From the NCBI GenBank assembly GCA_905188025.1, contig CAJJKI010000004.1:1-64000 (forward strand): a stretch of DNA of 64,000 nucleotides, given 5' to 3'. Positions 36,397-45,027 of the stretch are shown piece by piece. Source of the stretch: an uncultured Eubacteriales bacterium. Lineage in GTDB: Bacteria; Bacillota_I; Bacilli_A; RF39; UBA660. The notes beneath the pieces were generated by a model. It saw nothing but the letters and a program-made list of their open reading frames with translations. It ran no database searches and was not told the DNA's origin. The first letter of the stretch is position 1. Each line of letters begins with the position of its first letter. Position numbers and translations under genes: made by a program.

Positions 36397-37554
36397 TTAA
36401 CGAGGAATTTTTAAATTTTGATCGGGACTTAAATTATTGGTAGTAAGATTATTTAGTTTTTTGATTTCTGCGACGGTGGTGTTATATTTTTGGGCAATTT
36501 GATAGAGAGTGTCTCCTTTTTTGACTGTATATATAAAGTATTCTTTTACAGGTGCAGGGATATTTAATACTTGACCTATTGTTAAGTTATTGTTAGTAAG
36601 ATTGTTATTTTTCTTTAATTCTGCGACGGTGGTATTGTATTTTTGGGCAATTTGATAGAGGGTATCTCCTTTTTTGACTATATAAATATCAGAGTTAGCA
36701 TTTGATGGTGGTAGTGTGGACGAAGTTTCGGAATTAGCTTTTGGTATTTTGATAGTGTCTCCTATTGTTAGAGTATTGGAAGTTAAGTTATTGGCAGTTT
36801 TGATGGCTTCAGGAGTCGTATTGTATTTCTTGGCAATTTGATAGAGGGTGTCTCCTTTTTTTATTGTATATGTATAATAATTGCTAGTAGAAGGTGTCTC
36901 TTTTGGTATAGACGGAGTTTTAAGTATTTGACCTGGTGTTAAATTATTAGATGATAAATTGTTCAATTTCTTGATTTCTGCTACAGTAGTGTTATATTTT
37001 TTAGCAATTTGATATAAAGTGTCTCCTTTAGCGACAGTATACTTTTTTTGTCCGTTTAGGCTTTCTACAATAGTATCTACAATTATATCTACAGTTAACT
37101 TATAATTTTCACTTGGAGGATACTCTATTATAATGGTTTCATTTGGAGAGGTATTTCTAATTATATTATAATAATCAAGGATAGTATTAGTTGGTAAACG
37201 GCGCTGGTAATATTTGTTAACATTTATATTGTTACTTTCTAGATTACTACTAATCATACTAGGTAACTTATCAGTGCTTCGCAAGGGATAGATAATATCA
37301 AATTCATTACCTTCAGAAATTCTATTTTGAATTATTAGATCATTATTATTTTTAATTTCATTTATAATGCTGTTACGCTCATCGTCACTTAATTGAACGT
37401 CGTTAGTACGGACTAGTTCAGTATCTATACCTTGTTTATTAAATTCTTCGGACATGTATTTTGAAAGTTCAAGTAGAAGATTTTTTTCATATTTATTATT
37501 TATATTTTGCCCAGTATCCTGGCCTCCACGATATGGATCAATAATTATTTTCAT
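36397..37554 (-). CDS. Inactive-looking amidase domain with four LysM repeats
   Basis: A 385-residue protein. Residues 1-165 resemble an N-acetylmuramoyl-L-alanine amidase (Amidase_3), but the zinc ligands are lost: DPGHGG reads DPYRGG, and the second His of the S-x-H motif is replaced (IIQNRIS). The Glu of EKN and a terminal Glu (IIIEYPPSE) remain. Four LysM repeats follow (from about 172, 226, 291 and 342), each with KGDTLYQIAKKYNTT. There is no signal peptide, so it may act in the cytosol of a mother cell, for example on the spore cortex or coat, like SafA. That role is inferred. Confidence 0.78.
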   Translation of the reverse strand: MKIIIDPYRGGQDTGQNINNKYEKNLLLELSKYMSEEFNKQGIDTELVRTNDVQLSDDERNSIINEIKNNNDLIIQNRISEGNEFDIIYPLRSTDKLPSMISSNLESNNINVNKYYQRRLPTNTILDYYNIIRNTSPNETIIIEYPPSENYKLTVDIIVDTIVESLNGQKKYTVAKGDTLYQIAKKYNTTVAEIKKLNNLSSNNLTPGQILKTPSIPKETPSTSNYYTYTIKKGDTLYQIAKKYNTTPEAIKTANNLTSNTLTIGDTIKIPKANSETSSTLPPSNANSDIYIVKKGDTLYQIAQKYNTTVAELKKNNNLTNNNLTIGQVLNIPAPVKEYFIYTVKKGDTLYQIAQKYNTTVAEIKKLNNLTTNNLSPDQNLKIPR

Positions 37555-37587
37555 TTTAATTCACCTATTAAATTATATTTTTATTTA

Positions 37588-37665
37588 TGAAAAAAATAAC
37601 ATATTGAGTCAAACTGTTCATCTTTTGGATGAGTTAGCTTTCTAATATGTTATTTTATATAACTA
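37588..37665 (-). terminator. Terminator after the 186-residue SipW-type gene
   Basis: Minus-strand stem AATAACATATT/AATATGTTATT with an inner hairpin (CTCATC/GATGAA) and TTTTT. Confidence 0.75.
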
Positions 37666-37670
37666 AATAA

Positions 37671-38231
37671 TTATTTTACTGTTGCACCAGTAAAGTTCTC
37701 TGTCTTTGCTCCAATGTATCCTTGAAATTCGGCATTTACAATATTATTGTCCACTTTATTGCCATCTATCCATAAGTATACGGTGAAAGAAGTATTTTCT
37801 TCTGATAATTTATAATTTTCAACGATATTTACGATATTCTTTGTTGTATCATTGGTACCAACGAAGTTACCTTTGTTATAGTATACTTGAGTATTATTTT
37901 TAGTTCCGATTACTTCCCAGACGAATCCTTCGGTTGCTAAGTTTGAAGTTATTTTTTCGATATTTATGTATAATGTAGCTGTTGCTAAGGCACTTCCTTC
38001 TGCCATCTTAATATTAACAGTAGTGTTTAATCCATCTTCTTTTTTGCTTCCAAGATTTAGAGGACCACTAATAGTAGTTCCACCAGTATAAATTACATCG
38101 AACGTTTTACTTGTTCCTTCGACGTTTTCATTGCTACTGGCTGAGGCAGAAAAATAAGCATATGTTGAACCTATTACAGCAATAGTAAGTAACAATATTG
38201 ACATTATAGAGTATAATACTTGCTTTCTCAT
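37671..38231 (-). CDS. SipW-type secreted protein (TasA-like)
   Basis: A 186-residue secreted protein. The N-terminus (MRKQVLYSIMSILLLTIAVIGSTYAYFSAS) is the SipW/TasA type of signal: a hydrophobic core ending in T-Y-A-Y-F. The rest is Thr/Asn/Ser-rich and strand-forming, ending near TVYLWIDGN, a segment shared with its four neighbours. TasA-like proteins form extracellular fibres. It follows the 190-residue protein gene by 35 bases. Function inferred from signal and composition only. Confidence 0.72.
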   Translation of the reverse strand: MRKQVLYSIMSILLLTIAVIGSTYAYFSASASSNENVEGTSKTFDVIYTGGTTISGPLNLGSKKEDGLNTTVNIKMAEGSALATATLYINIEKITSNLATEGFVWEVIGTKNNTQVYYNKGNFVGTNDTTKNIVNIVENYKLSEENTSFTVYLWIDGNKVDNNIVNAEFQGYIGAKTENFTGATVK

Positions 38232-38266
38232 TTCTTTACCTCATTTCATTTATCAACAACTTTTGG

Positions 38267-38839
38267 TTATTTTCTTTTTAATGCACTGTTAACTTTTATT
38301 TTAGCATTGAATCCTTTATTCATTAAATAGTTTTGATCAGTGTTGTCTTCACTTAACCAAATATACAACTCATAATTATATGTTTCGGGATATGTTGTTG
38401 GTTCAATTATGGTTGTTGGAAGTACTATTAAGCTAGCACTGTCTCCCAGAGTACTAAAATCTCCTTTTGCTACTACTTTATTATTTTGAACTAGTTCATA
38501 TTTATAATTAGGAATTTTTAATTCACTGGCCATATTTATGTTTGTTAACATTATTTCAAGACCGATTTGATATTTTTTTAAGTTTTCATTAAATGTAATG
38601 TTGAAACTATTCTTATTAGCATATGTATATCTATCTTCATCATAAATTGGCATAGTGGTAGTGGAGCTGATAAATTCAGTTTGGGTGAATATTACTGTCG
38701 GAGTTTCTTTGATTGTTGTACCATTGATATTTGTTTCGGCATTTGAATATGCGTACCAAGCATAACTAACGCCAAACATTAAACCAAAGATTGCTATTAT
38801 AGTGACAGTAAGTATAATTATTATTTTTTTAAATTCCAA
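38267..38839 (-). CDS. SipW-type secreted protein
   Basis: A 190-residue secreted protein with signal IIAIFGLMFGVSYAWYAYSNAE and a strand-rich external domain. YNYELYIWLSEDNTDQNYLMNKGF resembles the YLYVWLDSTYTHQN stretch of the 211-residue protein at 43409. It shares a promoter with the 186-residue gene downstream. I do not recognise a named family beyond the SipW-type signal. Confidence 0.7.
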   Translation of the reverse strand: MEFKKIIIILTVTIIAIFGLMFGVSYAWYAYSNAETNINGTTIKETPTVIFTQTEFISSTTTMPIYDEDRYTYANKNSFNITFNENLKKYQIGLEIMLTNINMASELKIPNYKYELVQNNKVVAKGDFSTLGDSASLIVLPTTIIEPTTYPETYNYELYIWLSEDNTDQNYLMNKGFNAKIKVNSALKRK

Positions 38840-38884
38840 CTTATATCACCCGCATTTCCTATTCTATTAACTATTATATATATT

Positions 38885-38913
38885 ATAATATCATATTTTT
38901 TTGATAATATCAA
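38885..38913 (-). promoter_or_regulatory. Promoter of the two SipW-type genes
   Basis: Minus-strand TTGATA (38908-38913), 17-base spacer, TATTAT (38885-38890). No gene is visible in 38914-39071. Confidence 0.65.
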
Positions 38914-39071
38914 TCATAAAATTGGGTTCTATGAGACTTTTTGATTTGTATTTTAAATTTAGAGTTATTTTTGATAATTATTTTATATTAATAATATTCT
39001 TAAGGTATGTTTTTAGTATGATATTTTTTTATATGAATATTAATTGTATTTTGATTTGGTGAGTCATGCAA

Positions 39072-39104
39072 GAAAAAGAACTCTATAATTCTCTTAGAGT
39101 TCTT
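39072..39104 (-). terminator. Terminator of the pilC-comC-gap run
   Basis: Minus-strand stem AAGAACTCT/AGAGTTCTT, then TTTTC. Its first arm overlaps the last codons of gap. Confidence 0.8.
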
Positions 39105-40075
39105 ACCATTTGATATGAATAACCCATTTCATTATCATACCATGCTACAACATGAATTAATTGTTTTCCATTTACTTCAATTATATTTGTTAGATTTCCA
39201 TCAATGGTAGCTCCACAGGTAGAAGAAATGATATCTGATGATACAATAGGATCTTCAGTATATTCAAGTGTTTCATTGGAATTTTTCTTGAATGTTTCAT
39301 TAATTTCTTCTTTAGAAGTGTGCTTTTCTACTTCTACTACTAGGTCAACAAGTGAACCGTCTGATACTGGTACTCTTATGGCTGATCCTAGAATTAATCC
39401 TTCTAATTCAGGCAAGACTTTGCCAATTGCTTTGGCGGCTCCGGTAGAAGTTGGCACCATATTCATTGCACAGGCTCTTCCACGTCTTTCCATAATTCCT
39501 TTTTTGTGAGCAACATCGAGGGTAACTTGATCGTTTGTATAAGCATGAATTGTAGTCATGTTACCTTTTATTATTTTGAAGTTATCATTTAATACTTTTA
39601 GTACAGGAGCAAGGCAGTTGGTAGTACAAGAAGCTGCGGATACTATGATGTCATCTTTGGTTAGGATATCGTGATTTACATTGTATACCACTGTTTTCAT
39701 TTCACCTTTTCCTGGGGCTGATATTAAAACTTTCTTGGCTCCGGCTGTAATGTGTTCGTTAGCTTTTTCTAAGCTGGTAAATTTTCCGGTACACTCTAAG
39801 ACAACGTCAATATTTAATTCTTTCCACGGAAGATTAGTTGGTTCCATTTCTTTGTAAACTTTTACTTGGCGTCCATTTACATAAATATTGGCATCATCGT
39901 GAGTAACGTTTTTGTTATATCTTCCATGATTGGTATCATATTTTAGTAAATATGCTAATTCTTCAGGAGTTGATAAGTCATTTACTGCTACTACTTCCAT
40001 GTCATCTAATTCTTCAATAATTCTAAAAACTAATCGACCAATTCGGCCAAATCCATTAATGGCAATTTTTTTCAT
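39083..40075 (-). CDS. gap: Glyceraldehyde-3-phosphate dehydrogenase
   Basis: A 330-residue NAD-dependent glycolytic enzyme. The Rossmann start INGFGRIGRLVFR and the active site SAASCTTNCLAPV with Cys150 are present, as are HAYTNDQ and the terminal WYDNEMGYSYQMV. Length is normal. It lies directly downstream of the secreted protein gene at 40104 in a run with pilC and comC, an odd location for a central metabolic gene, which usually sits with pgk/tpi. Confidence 0.97.
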   Translation of the reverse strand: MKKIAINGFGRIGRLVFRIIEELDDMEVVAVNDLSTPEELAYLLKYDTNHGRYNKNVTHDDANIYVNGRQVKVYKEMEPTNLPWKELNIDVVLECTGKFTSLEKANEHITAGAKKVLISAPGKGEMKTVVYNVNHDILTKDDIIVSAASCTTNCLAPVLKVLNDNFKIIKGNMTTIHAYTNDQVTLDVAHKKGIMERRGRACAMNMVPTSTGAAKAIGKVLPELEGLILGSAIRVPVSDGSLVDLVVEVEKHTSKEEINETFKKNSNETLEYTEDPIVSSDIISSTCGATIDGNLTNIIEVNGKQLIHVVAWYDNEMGYSYQMVRTLREL

Positions 40076-40103
40076 TTTATTCCTCTTTTCTTTTATATAT
40101 TTT

Positions 40104-40583
40104 TTATTTTATTAATACTTCTCCATTTTGAACAAGATCCTCAATTTTACCTTTTTCAAATCCTACTAGGGCTCCTAAAATAATTTCTACTTGTTGTGTG
40201 CTATTATTAGTTAATTTTATTGATACTGTCCTAGTTTGAGATGGTTTTATTATATTTGTTAGGACGTCTTGTGAATCTTCTGATAATGATGCTGTAAAGC
40301 CATTTGGGGTGGTTACAGGACTTATCATGTAATAATACATACCATATTTTATCGTTGAAGTGTATGGATTTTCAAGAGTTATATCAACAAATTTCACTTC
40401 ATTTTGAGAGACTATAATTTGTTTACTGGTAGTTTCTTTTAGAGAGTAAATTAAGTTGTGGTCAGCAGTTGAGTTATCTAATTTGGTATTCTCTTCATTG
40501 TAAGCAAAAGTGGTATATAGTGAAACAATTCCTAGTGATAATAGACACATTATGATTATTATACTGATAGTTCTTTTTTTCAT
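40104..40583 (-). CDS. Secreted strand-rich protein in the pilC-comC run
   Basis: A 159-residue protein with an N-terminal hydrophobic signal (SIIIIMCLLSLGIVSLYTTFAYNEE) that resembles the SipW type, then a single domain rich in strands (KYGMYYYMISPVTTPNG, TRTVSIKLTNNSTQQVEIIL). It looks like an Ig-like or TasA-like fold. No CXXC, LPXTG or pilin-like G-F-T-x-x-E motif. It lies 38 bases after comC and 28 bases before gap. Confidence 0.65.
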   Translation of the reverse strand: MKKRTISIIIIMCLLSLGIVSLYTTFAYNEENTKLDNSTADHNLIYSLKETTSKQIIVSQNEVKFVDITLENPYTSTIKYGMYYYMISPVTTPNGFTASLSEDSQDVLTNIIKPSQTRTVSIKLTNNSTQQVEIILGALVGFEKGKIEDLVQNGEVLIK

Positions 40584-40621
40584 ATTTTACCTCTTTTCTA
40601 TATGATCTGAATTTTTTAAAA

Positions 40622-41386
40622 TTATGTAATTATAAAATTGATTATATCTGCAAAGGTTAATCCCCATATGTAGAGAATTATTCCTGACATACTTAAGAAT
40701 GGTCCAAAGGGAATAATGTTATCTTTTTTGAATATTAAAAGGAATAAGGCAATTGGAAAAGCAATGAAGGTAGCAAAGAAAATATTGCATACAGCCATCG
40801 GATATCCTATTACTAGACCTATTAAAAACATTAGTTTTATATCTCCACCACCTAAGGACTCTTGTTTGAACATTAAATCACCAGCTTTTTTTACAAGGAG
40901 CATCGTTAGAAATGCACCAATTCCGGCAACAACTCTTAGTGAAGTTTCATAGGCTCCTATAGAGAACAAGTCTACTATAATTATGCCAAACGAAGCTATT
41001 ATTAATACTTCATCTAATATTATCATGTGCTCAATGTCACTTATTATGATAATTATTAGGCTAGATACAAAAATGATAGCAGTGATTAATTCAAGTGTAA
41101 AGCCAAATACGTGATAACAAACAGCAAATAATATACCGGTGCATATCTCTATTAAAAGATAACTTATTGGTAATTTCGTGTGGCACTTACGGCACTTTCC
41201 ACCTTGAAAAATGTATGATAATATGGGAATTAATTCATACCATTTCAATTGATGCTGACATTTTTCACAATGGGAAGCTGGGCTTACAATCGAACCGCCT
41301 TTAGATAATCTAGTGGCAATTACGTGGTAAAATGAACCCATTACGCTTCCAAAGATGAAAAATATTAATAAATATATTTTTTCCAT
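40622..41386 (-). CDS. comC: Prepilin peptidase
   Basis: A 254-residue multi-pass aspartic protease that cuts type IV pilin-like leader peptides. The N-terminal domain keeps the two cysteine pairs (Cys40/43 and Cys65/68). The catalytic aspartates are in SDIEHMIILDE and the GGGDIKL motif. It is used in competence (ComC) or pilus systems. It follows the PilC/GspF gene. No prepilin with a standard cleavage motif is encoded in this window. Confidence 0.94.
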   Translation of the reverse strand: MEKIYLLIFFIFGSVMGSFYHVIATRLSKGGSIVSPASHCEKCQHQLKWYELIPILSYIFQGGKCRKCHTKLPISYLLIEICTGILFAVCYHVFGFTLELITAIIFVSSLIIIIISDIEHMIILDEVLIIASFGIIIVDLFSIGAYETSLRVVAGIGAFLTMLLVKKAGDLMFKQESLGGGDIKLMFLIGLVIGYPMAVCNIFFATFIAFPIALFLLIFKKDNIIPFGPFLSMSGIILYIWGLTFADIINFIIT

Positions 41387-41405
41387 TTAAAACTCCCCTT
41401 ACCTA

Positions 41406-42782
41406 CTATAAAATTGTACTATATATGTCAAACATCGGTACTACAACTGCTAAGAGGATGACACCTACTATAACAGCTAATAAAACTATCATGATTGGCT
41501 CAATTAAACTTTTTAATCTTGATACAATATTTGTTTGTTCTTCTTGATAATAAGCTGCTACATGTTCCATCATTTCTCCTAGCTTACCTGTTTTTTCACC
41601 AGTTACTAACATTTCATAAGCTGTTTCTGGGAAAGCCCATTGTCCTTTAAAAGCTACGGATACGCCATTTCCTTTACTTAGGTTAACTATGGCATCATTA
41701 ATCATTTTTTTATATATTTCATTTTCAGTTATCTTACTTAAGATATCCATACTATCTGTGATAAAAACGTCGTGTTTGATAAGCGTAGAAAAAGTACTTG
41801 TAAAGGTTACTAGTTGATTATATTTAACAATATCTTTAACAACTGGAATATGCATAATTAGATACTGTACACCGTATTTAAATTTATTTGATGAATGGTA
41901 TAAGAGATAAAATATGATTACTACAAGAGCGATAACTCCAATGATATAGTACCAATTTCCAGTAATGAAATCACTAATATTTATGATGGCTACGGTTATG
42001 CCTGGTAAATTTGATCCGGTTGATTCATACATTGAGGTAAATGAAGGCACTACATAGGTTATAACGAAAGTCAAAACGGCAACGGCAAAAACCATTAATA
42101 CTGAAGGGTATGTCATGGCATTAATTATTTGTTTACGATTACTATCTTGTCTTTTATAGTATGCAGCCATATCATCTAGAACGCCTGTTAAATCTCCAGT
42201 CATTTCAGAGGTTTTTAGCATATTTATTAGCATTTTAGGGAACACTTTACCTTGTTTTTCAAGACATTCGCTAAATGATAATCCTCTATTTAAATCAAAT
42301 ACTATTTTTCGATATAGCATTTGAGTATTTTTCTTTTTGGCTTGACGACTAAGTATTTCCATTGAATCCAAGAGAGGTATTCCGGCTTTTACATAAGTTG
42401 ATAACTGTGTCAAAAAGAAATTTAAATCTTTTGATTTCATTTTTGTTGATGATGACATATTGGCTAAGCCTAATTTTGTTGATAGTTTATCTTCATCAAT
42501 AGAGATGATTGTTAAACCTTTATTTATAAGAAATGATTCAACATCTACTTTGTTCTCGGCATCAAAATAGCTTTCAATGGTGCTTCCTGTTTGATCTTTT
42601 ACTTTATATTTAAATCTTTTTAGTTTTACTGTTGTTTTTTTGTCGGCACCTCGATCAGAAAAATCTTTTTTTACTTGTGCTGTGACCTTGTTTTGATTTT
42701 GATTAGAAGCCACTTGAGGTGTAAGATTATTTGAATTTTGTTGATTATGATTGCCTTGAGAATTAATTTGATTATTGTTCAA
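41406..42782 (-). CDS. Type II secretion/type IV pilus platform protein (GspF/PilC/ComGB)
   Basis: A polytopic inner-membrane protein of about 458 residues with two T2SSF domains (about 120-245 and 320-445). The first shows FLTQLSTYVKAGIPLLDSMEIL and MLKTSEMTGDLTGVLDDMAAYY, and the second repeats this as FTSTFSTLIKHDVFITDSMDIL and LVTGEKTGKLGEMMEHVAAYY. An Asn/Gln-rich tail (1-40) precedes. The assembly ATPase partner (GspE/ComGA) is not here. The TTG at 42782 fits AAGGTGGTG with proper spacing; a GTG at 42794 is the alternative start. Confidence 0.9.
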   Translation of the reverse strand: MNNNQINSQGNHNQQNSNNLTPQVASNQNQNKVTAQVKKDFSDRGADKKTTVKLKRFKYKVKDQTGSTIESYFDAENKVDVESFLINKGLTIISIDEDKLSTKLGLANMSSSTKMKSKDLNFFLTQLSTYVKAGIPLLDSMEILSRQAKKKNTQMLYRKIVFDLNRGLSFSECLEKQGKVFPKMLINMLKTSEMTGDLTGVLDDMAAYYKRQDSNRKQIINAMTYPSVLMVFAVAVLTFVITYVVPSFTSMYESTGSNLPGITVAIINISDFITGNWYYIIGVIALVVIIFYLLYHSSNKFKYGVQYLIMHIPVVKDIVKYNQLVTFTSTFSTLIKHDVFITDSMDILSKITENEIYKKMINDAIVNLSKGNGVSVAFKGQWAFPETAYEMLVTGEKTGKLGEMMEHVAAYYQEEQTNIVSRLKSLIEPIMIVLLAVIVGVILLAVVVPMFDIYSTIL

Positions 42783-42896
42783 GTCATTCACCACCTTTTT
42801 ATTTTTCCATATATTATAATTGTATCACAAATATTTATATTTTTAAAAACTTTTTTACATTTTTTACATATATTATGTTAGGAAGGGATATTAATT

Positions 42897-43361
<465 letters not shown>

Positions 43362-43363
43362 AA

Positions 43364-43405
43364 AGACTTCATAAGTGTATAAACTTAATTGAAGTCTCTT
43401 TTTTG
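43364..43405. terminator. Bidirectional terminator between yqfQ and a SipW-type gene
   Basis: Stem AGACTTCA/TGAAGTCT with an inner AAGT/ACTT pair, T-runs on both sides. It serves the convergent yqfQ (+) and the gene ending at 43409 (-). Confidence 0.8.
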
Positions 43406-43408
43406 TTA

Positions 43409-44044
43409 TTATCCTGCTACTTGTACCATTGATCCATCCCATTGAAGAGTAAAGCTTAAATTTTGCATTGGATCACTATTTACTTCACCAACATTTTGAT
43501 GAGTATATGTGCTATCTAACCATACATATAAATAATATGTTACAGTTTTTTCAGCAGTATTTGCTGGTACATCAAGATCTAGAGTAAGTACTGTTGAACC
43601 AGCTGTTAATTTTCCTGCAAATGTACCAGTTAAGTTTCCAGTACCGGCAGCACAACTAGTACTTGATGTCGTTAAAGCGTAATTTAATTTTCCTAACTCT
43701 GTGCTACTTGGAGTAGATACTCCAGCGGTTACATCAGTAACTTTTAAATTAGCAGTTAATTTTGCAGCTACGCTTGTAGCATTTGTATAAGTTATGGCTA
43801 CAGTTTTTTTCATGGCATATGTTGAATTTGTGCATGTTGTTGGTGCTAAAGAAGAAACTGTTGATGTTCCATTACCTTCAATAGATGCACTCATATTGGG
43901 AGCATCCACTGTGAATCCTACATTTGTTCTTTGCGCAGTGTTACTTGTCCAAGACCAGTAGGCATATGTTCCACCAGCTACAATGGCTGCTATTAATAAT
44001 ACAGCAATTACTGAAATTATAATTTTATTCTTATTTTCTTTCAT
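43409..44044 (-). CDS. SipW-type secreted protein (TasA-like)
   Basis: A 211-residue secreted protein with the signal IAAIVAGGTYAYWSWTSN, the clearest SipW-type signal of the group. The external domain is Thr/Ala/Ser-rich and ends with YYLYVWLDSTYTHQNVGE and a terminal FTLQWDGS. Two cysteines (about 71 and 130) may bond. It follows the 190-residue gene by 25 bases. Probable fibre or matrix protein, by family signal only. Confidence 0.74.
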   Translation of the reverse strand: MKENKNKIIISVIAVLLIAAIVAGGTYAYWSWTSNTAQRTNVGFTVDAPNMSASIEGNGTSTVSSLAPTTCTNSTYAMKKTVAITYTNATSVAAKLTANLKVTDVTAGVSTPSSTELGKLNYALTTSSTSCAAGTGNLTGTFAGKLTAGSTVLTLDLDVPANTAEKTVTYYLYVWLDSTYTHQNVGEVNSDPMQNLSFTLQWDGSMVQVAG

Positions 44045-44069
44045 TTTTTCACCTCTTTTTAATTAGTTA

Positions 44070-44642
44070 TTATTGTGTTTGTGCAGCTGATGCGTGGATA
44101 TATCCACTATATGCATTTTGATTATTACTCATCATTTCATTTGTTACCTTGCTAGCATCAACCCAAAAATATACGAAATAGTATTTTGTACTTGTTGTTA
44201 GATCACTAGTATCAGTATATAATGTAAGATTTCCTGATTTAGTAATAGTTCCACCAGCTACTTTATTATTAAAATTACTTGCACAAGATGATGTTGTTGT
44301 TGTACTTGTACATACGACATAATTGATAGCTCCTGATGTGGTTAATAGTGAAGTTGACTCTGTAGTTAATGTTATAGTTAATTTTCCTGCTACGGAATTA
44401 TTAGCTAAGGCTGCACTTAATTGCTTTACAGTGGCTGTTGCTGGTGTAGCTGTACTAAGTACTGGTACTGAACTGATTGTTCCGCCTCCAACGTAATTAA
44501 TAACGAAGTTTTTGGTAGATACATTGTATGTTCCATTAGTAACAGTTGCTGTTGCACTAAGCCAAGCAAAAGTTGCTCCAGCTATTAATACTACAAAGAA
44601 TATTATACCAATAATAGTTCCAATTAATTTTTTTTGATTCAT
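44070..44642 (-). CDS. SipW-type secreted protein (TasA-like)
   Basis: A 190-residue secreted protein with signal FFVVLIAGATFAWLSATATVT and a Thr/Ser/Ala-rich external domain. YYFVYFWVDASKVTNEMM matches the closing segments of its neighbours, so the group is likely to have arisen by duplication. It heads a two-gene run with the 211-residue gene, under a good promoter. Confidence 0.74.
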   Translation of the reverse strand: MNQKKLIGTIIGIIFFVVLIAGATFAWLSATATVTNGTYNVSTKNFVINYVGGGTISSVPVLSTATPATATVKQLSAALANNSVAGKLTITLTTESTSLLTTSGAINYVVCTSTTTTSSCASNFNNKVAGGTITKSGNLTLYTDTSDLTTSTKYYFVYFWVDASKVTNEMMSNNQNAYSGYIHASAAQTQ

Positions 44643-44674
44643 ATTTTCCTCCTATTTATTTTATCTATAATTTG

Positions 44675-44703
44675 ATTTTATCACAAATGATTTTATTTGA
44701 CAA
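44675..44703 (-). promoter_or_regulatory. Promoter of the SipW-type gene pair at 43409-44642
   Basis: Minus-strand TTGTCA (44698-44703), 17-base spacer, TAAAAT (44675-44680). Confidence 0.78.
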
Positions 44704-44723
44704 TATATTTGTGGCAAATATTT

Positions 44724-45011
44724 TTAACTCTTGTTTTTTGATTCTTTTTTGGCTACAAAGTATTTGCAATCTGGGGCACAGTTTAATTTTAGGTATTTAT
44801 CTAAATTTTTATAATTATTTATTTTATTAACTTTTTTAGACTTTTCATCATAAAAACCTTTCAATCTTAATTTGCCATATGCTATATCCCCTACTATGTA
44901 ATCATAGTCGTAAAAATAATCAGTACATTTTGATAAAAATTCTTCTTCTTCATAGGCATCTTTGTAGTTTTTAATTATTTCATATGTATTATTATTTATT
45001 TCTATTTTCAT
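44724..45011 (-). CDS. yutD: YutD family protein
   Basis: A 95-residue soluble protein. The run YDYDYIVGDIAYGKLRLKGFYDEK and the C-terminal NCAPDCKYFVAKK match YutD of Bacillus (DRYDYIVGDWGYGQLRLKGFFD). The molecular role is unknown. It lies 16 bases after the DUF4015 gene. Confidence 0.9.
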   Translation of the reverse strand: MKIEINNNTYEIIKNYKDAYEEEEFLSKCTDYFYDYDYIVGDIAYGKLRLKGFYDEKSKKVNKINNYKNLDKYLKLNCAPDCKYFVAKKESKNKS

Positions 45012-45027
45012 TATATCTCCTTATTAA

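Noticed and set aside
36440..37060. The repeated LysM DNA as a CRISPR array
   Set aside because: The repeats are in frame, encode LysM motifs, and are far longer and less regular than CRISPR repeats. No CRISPR array was seen in the window.
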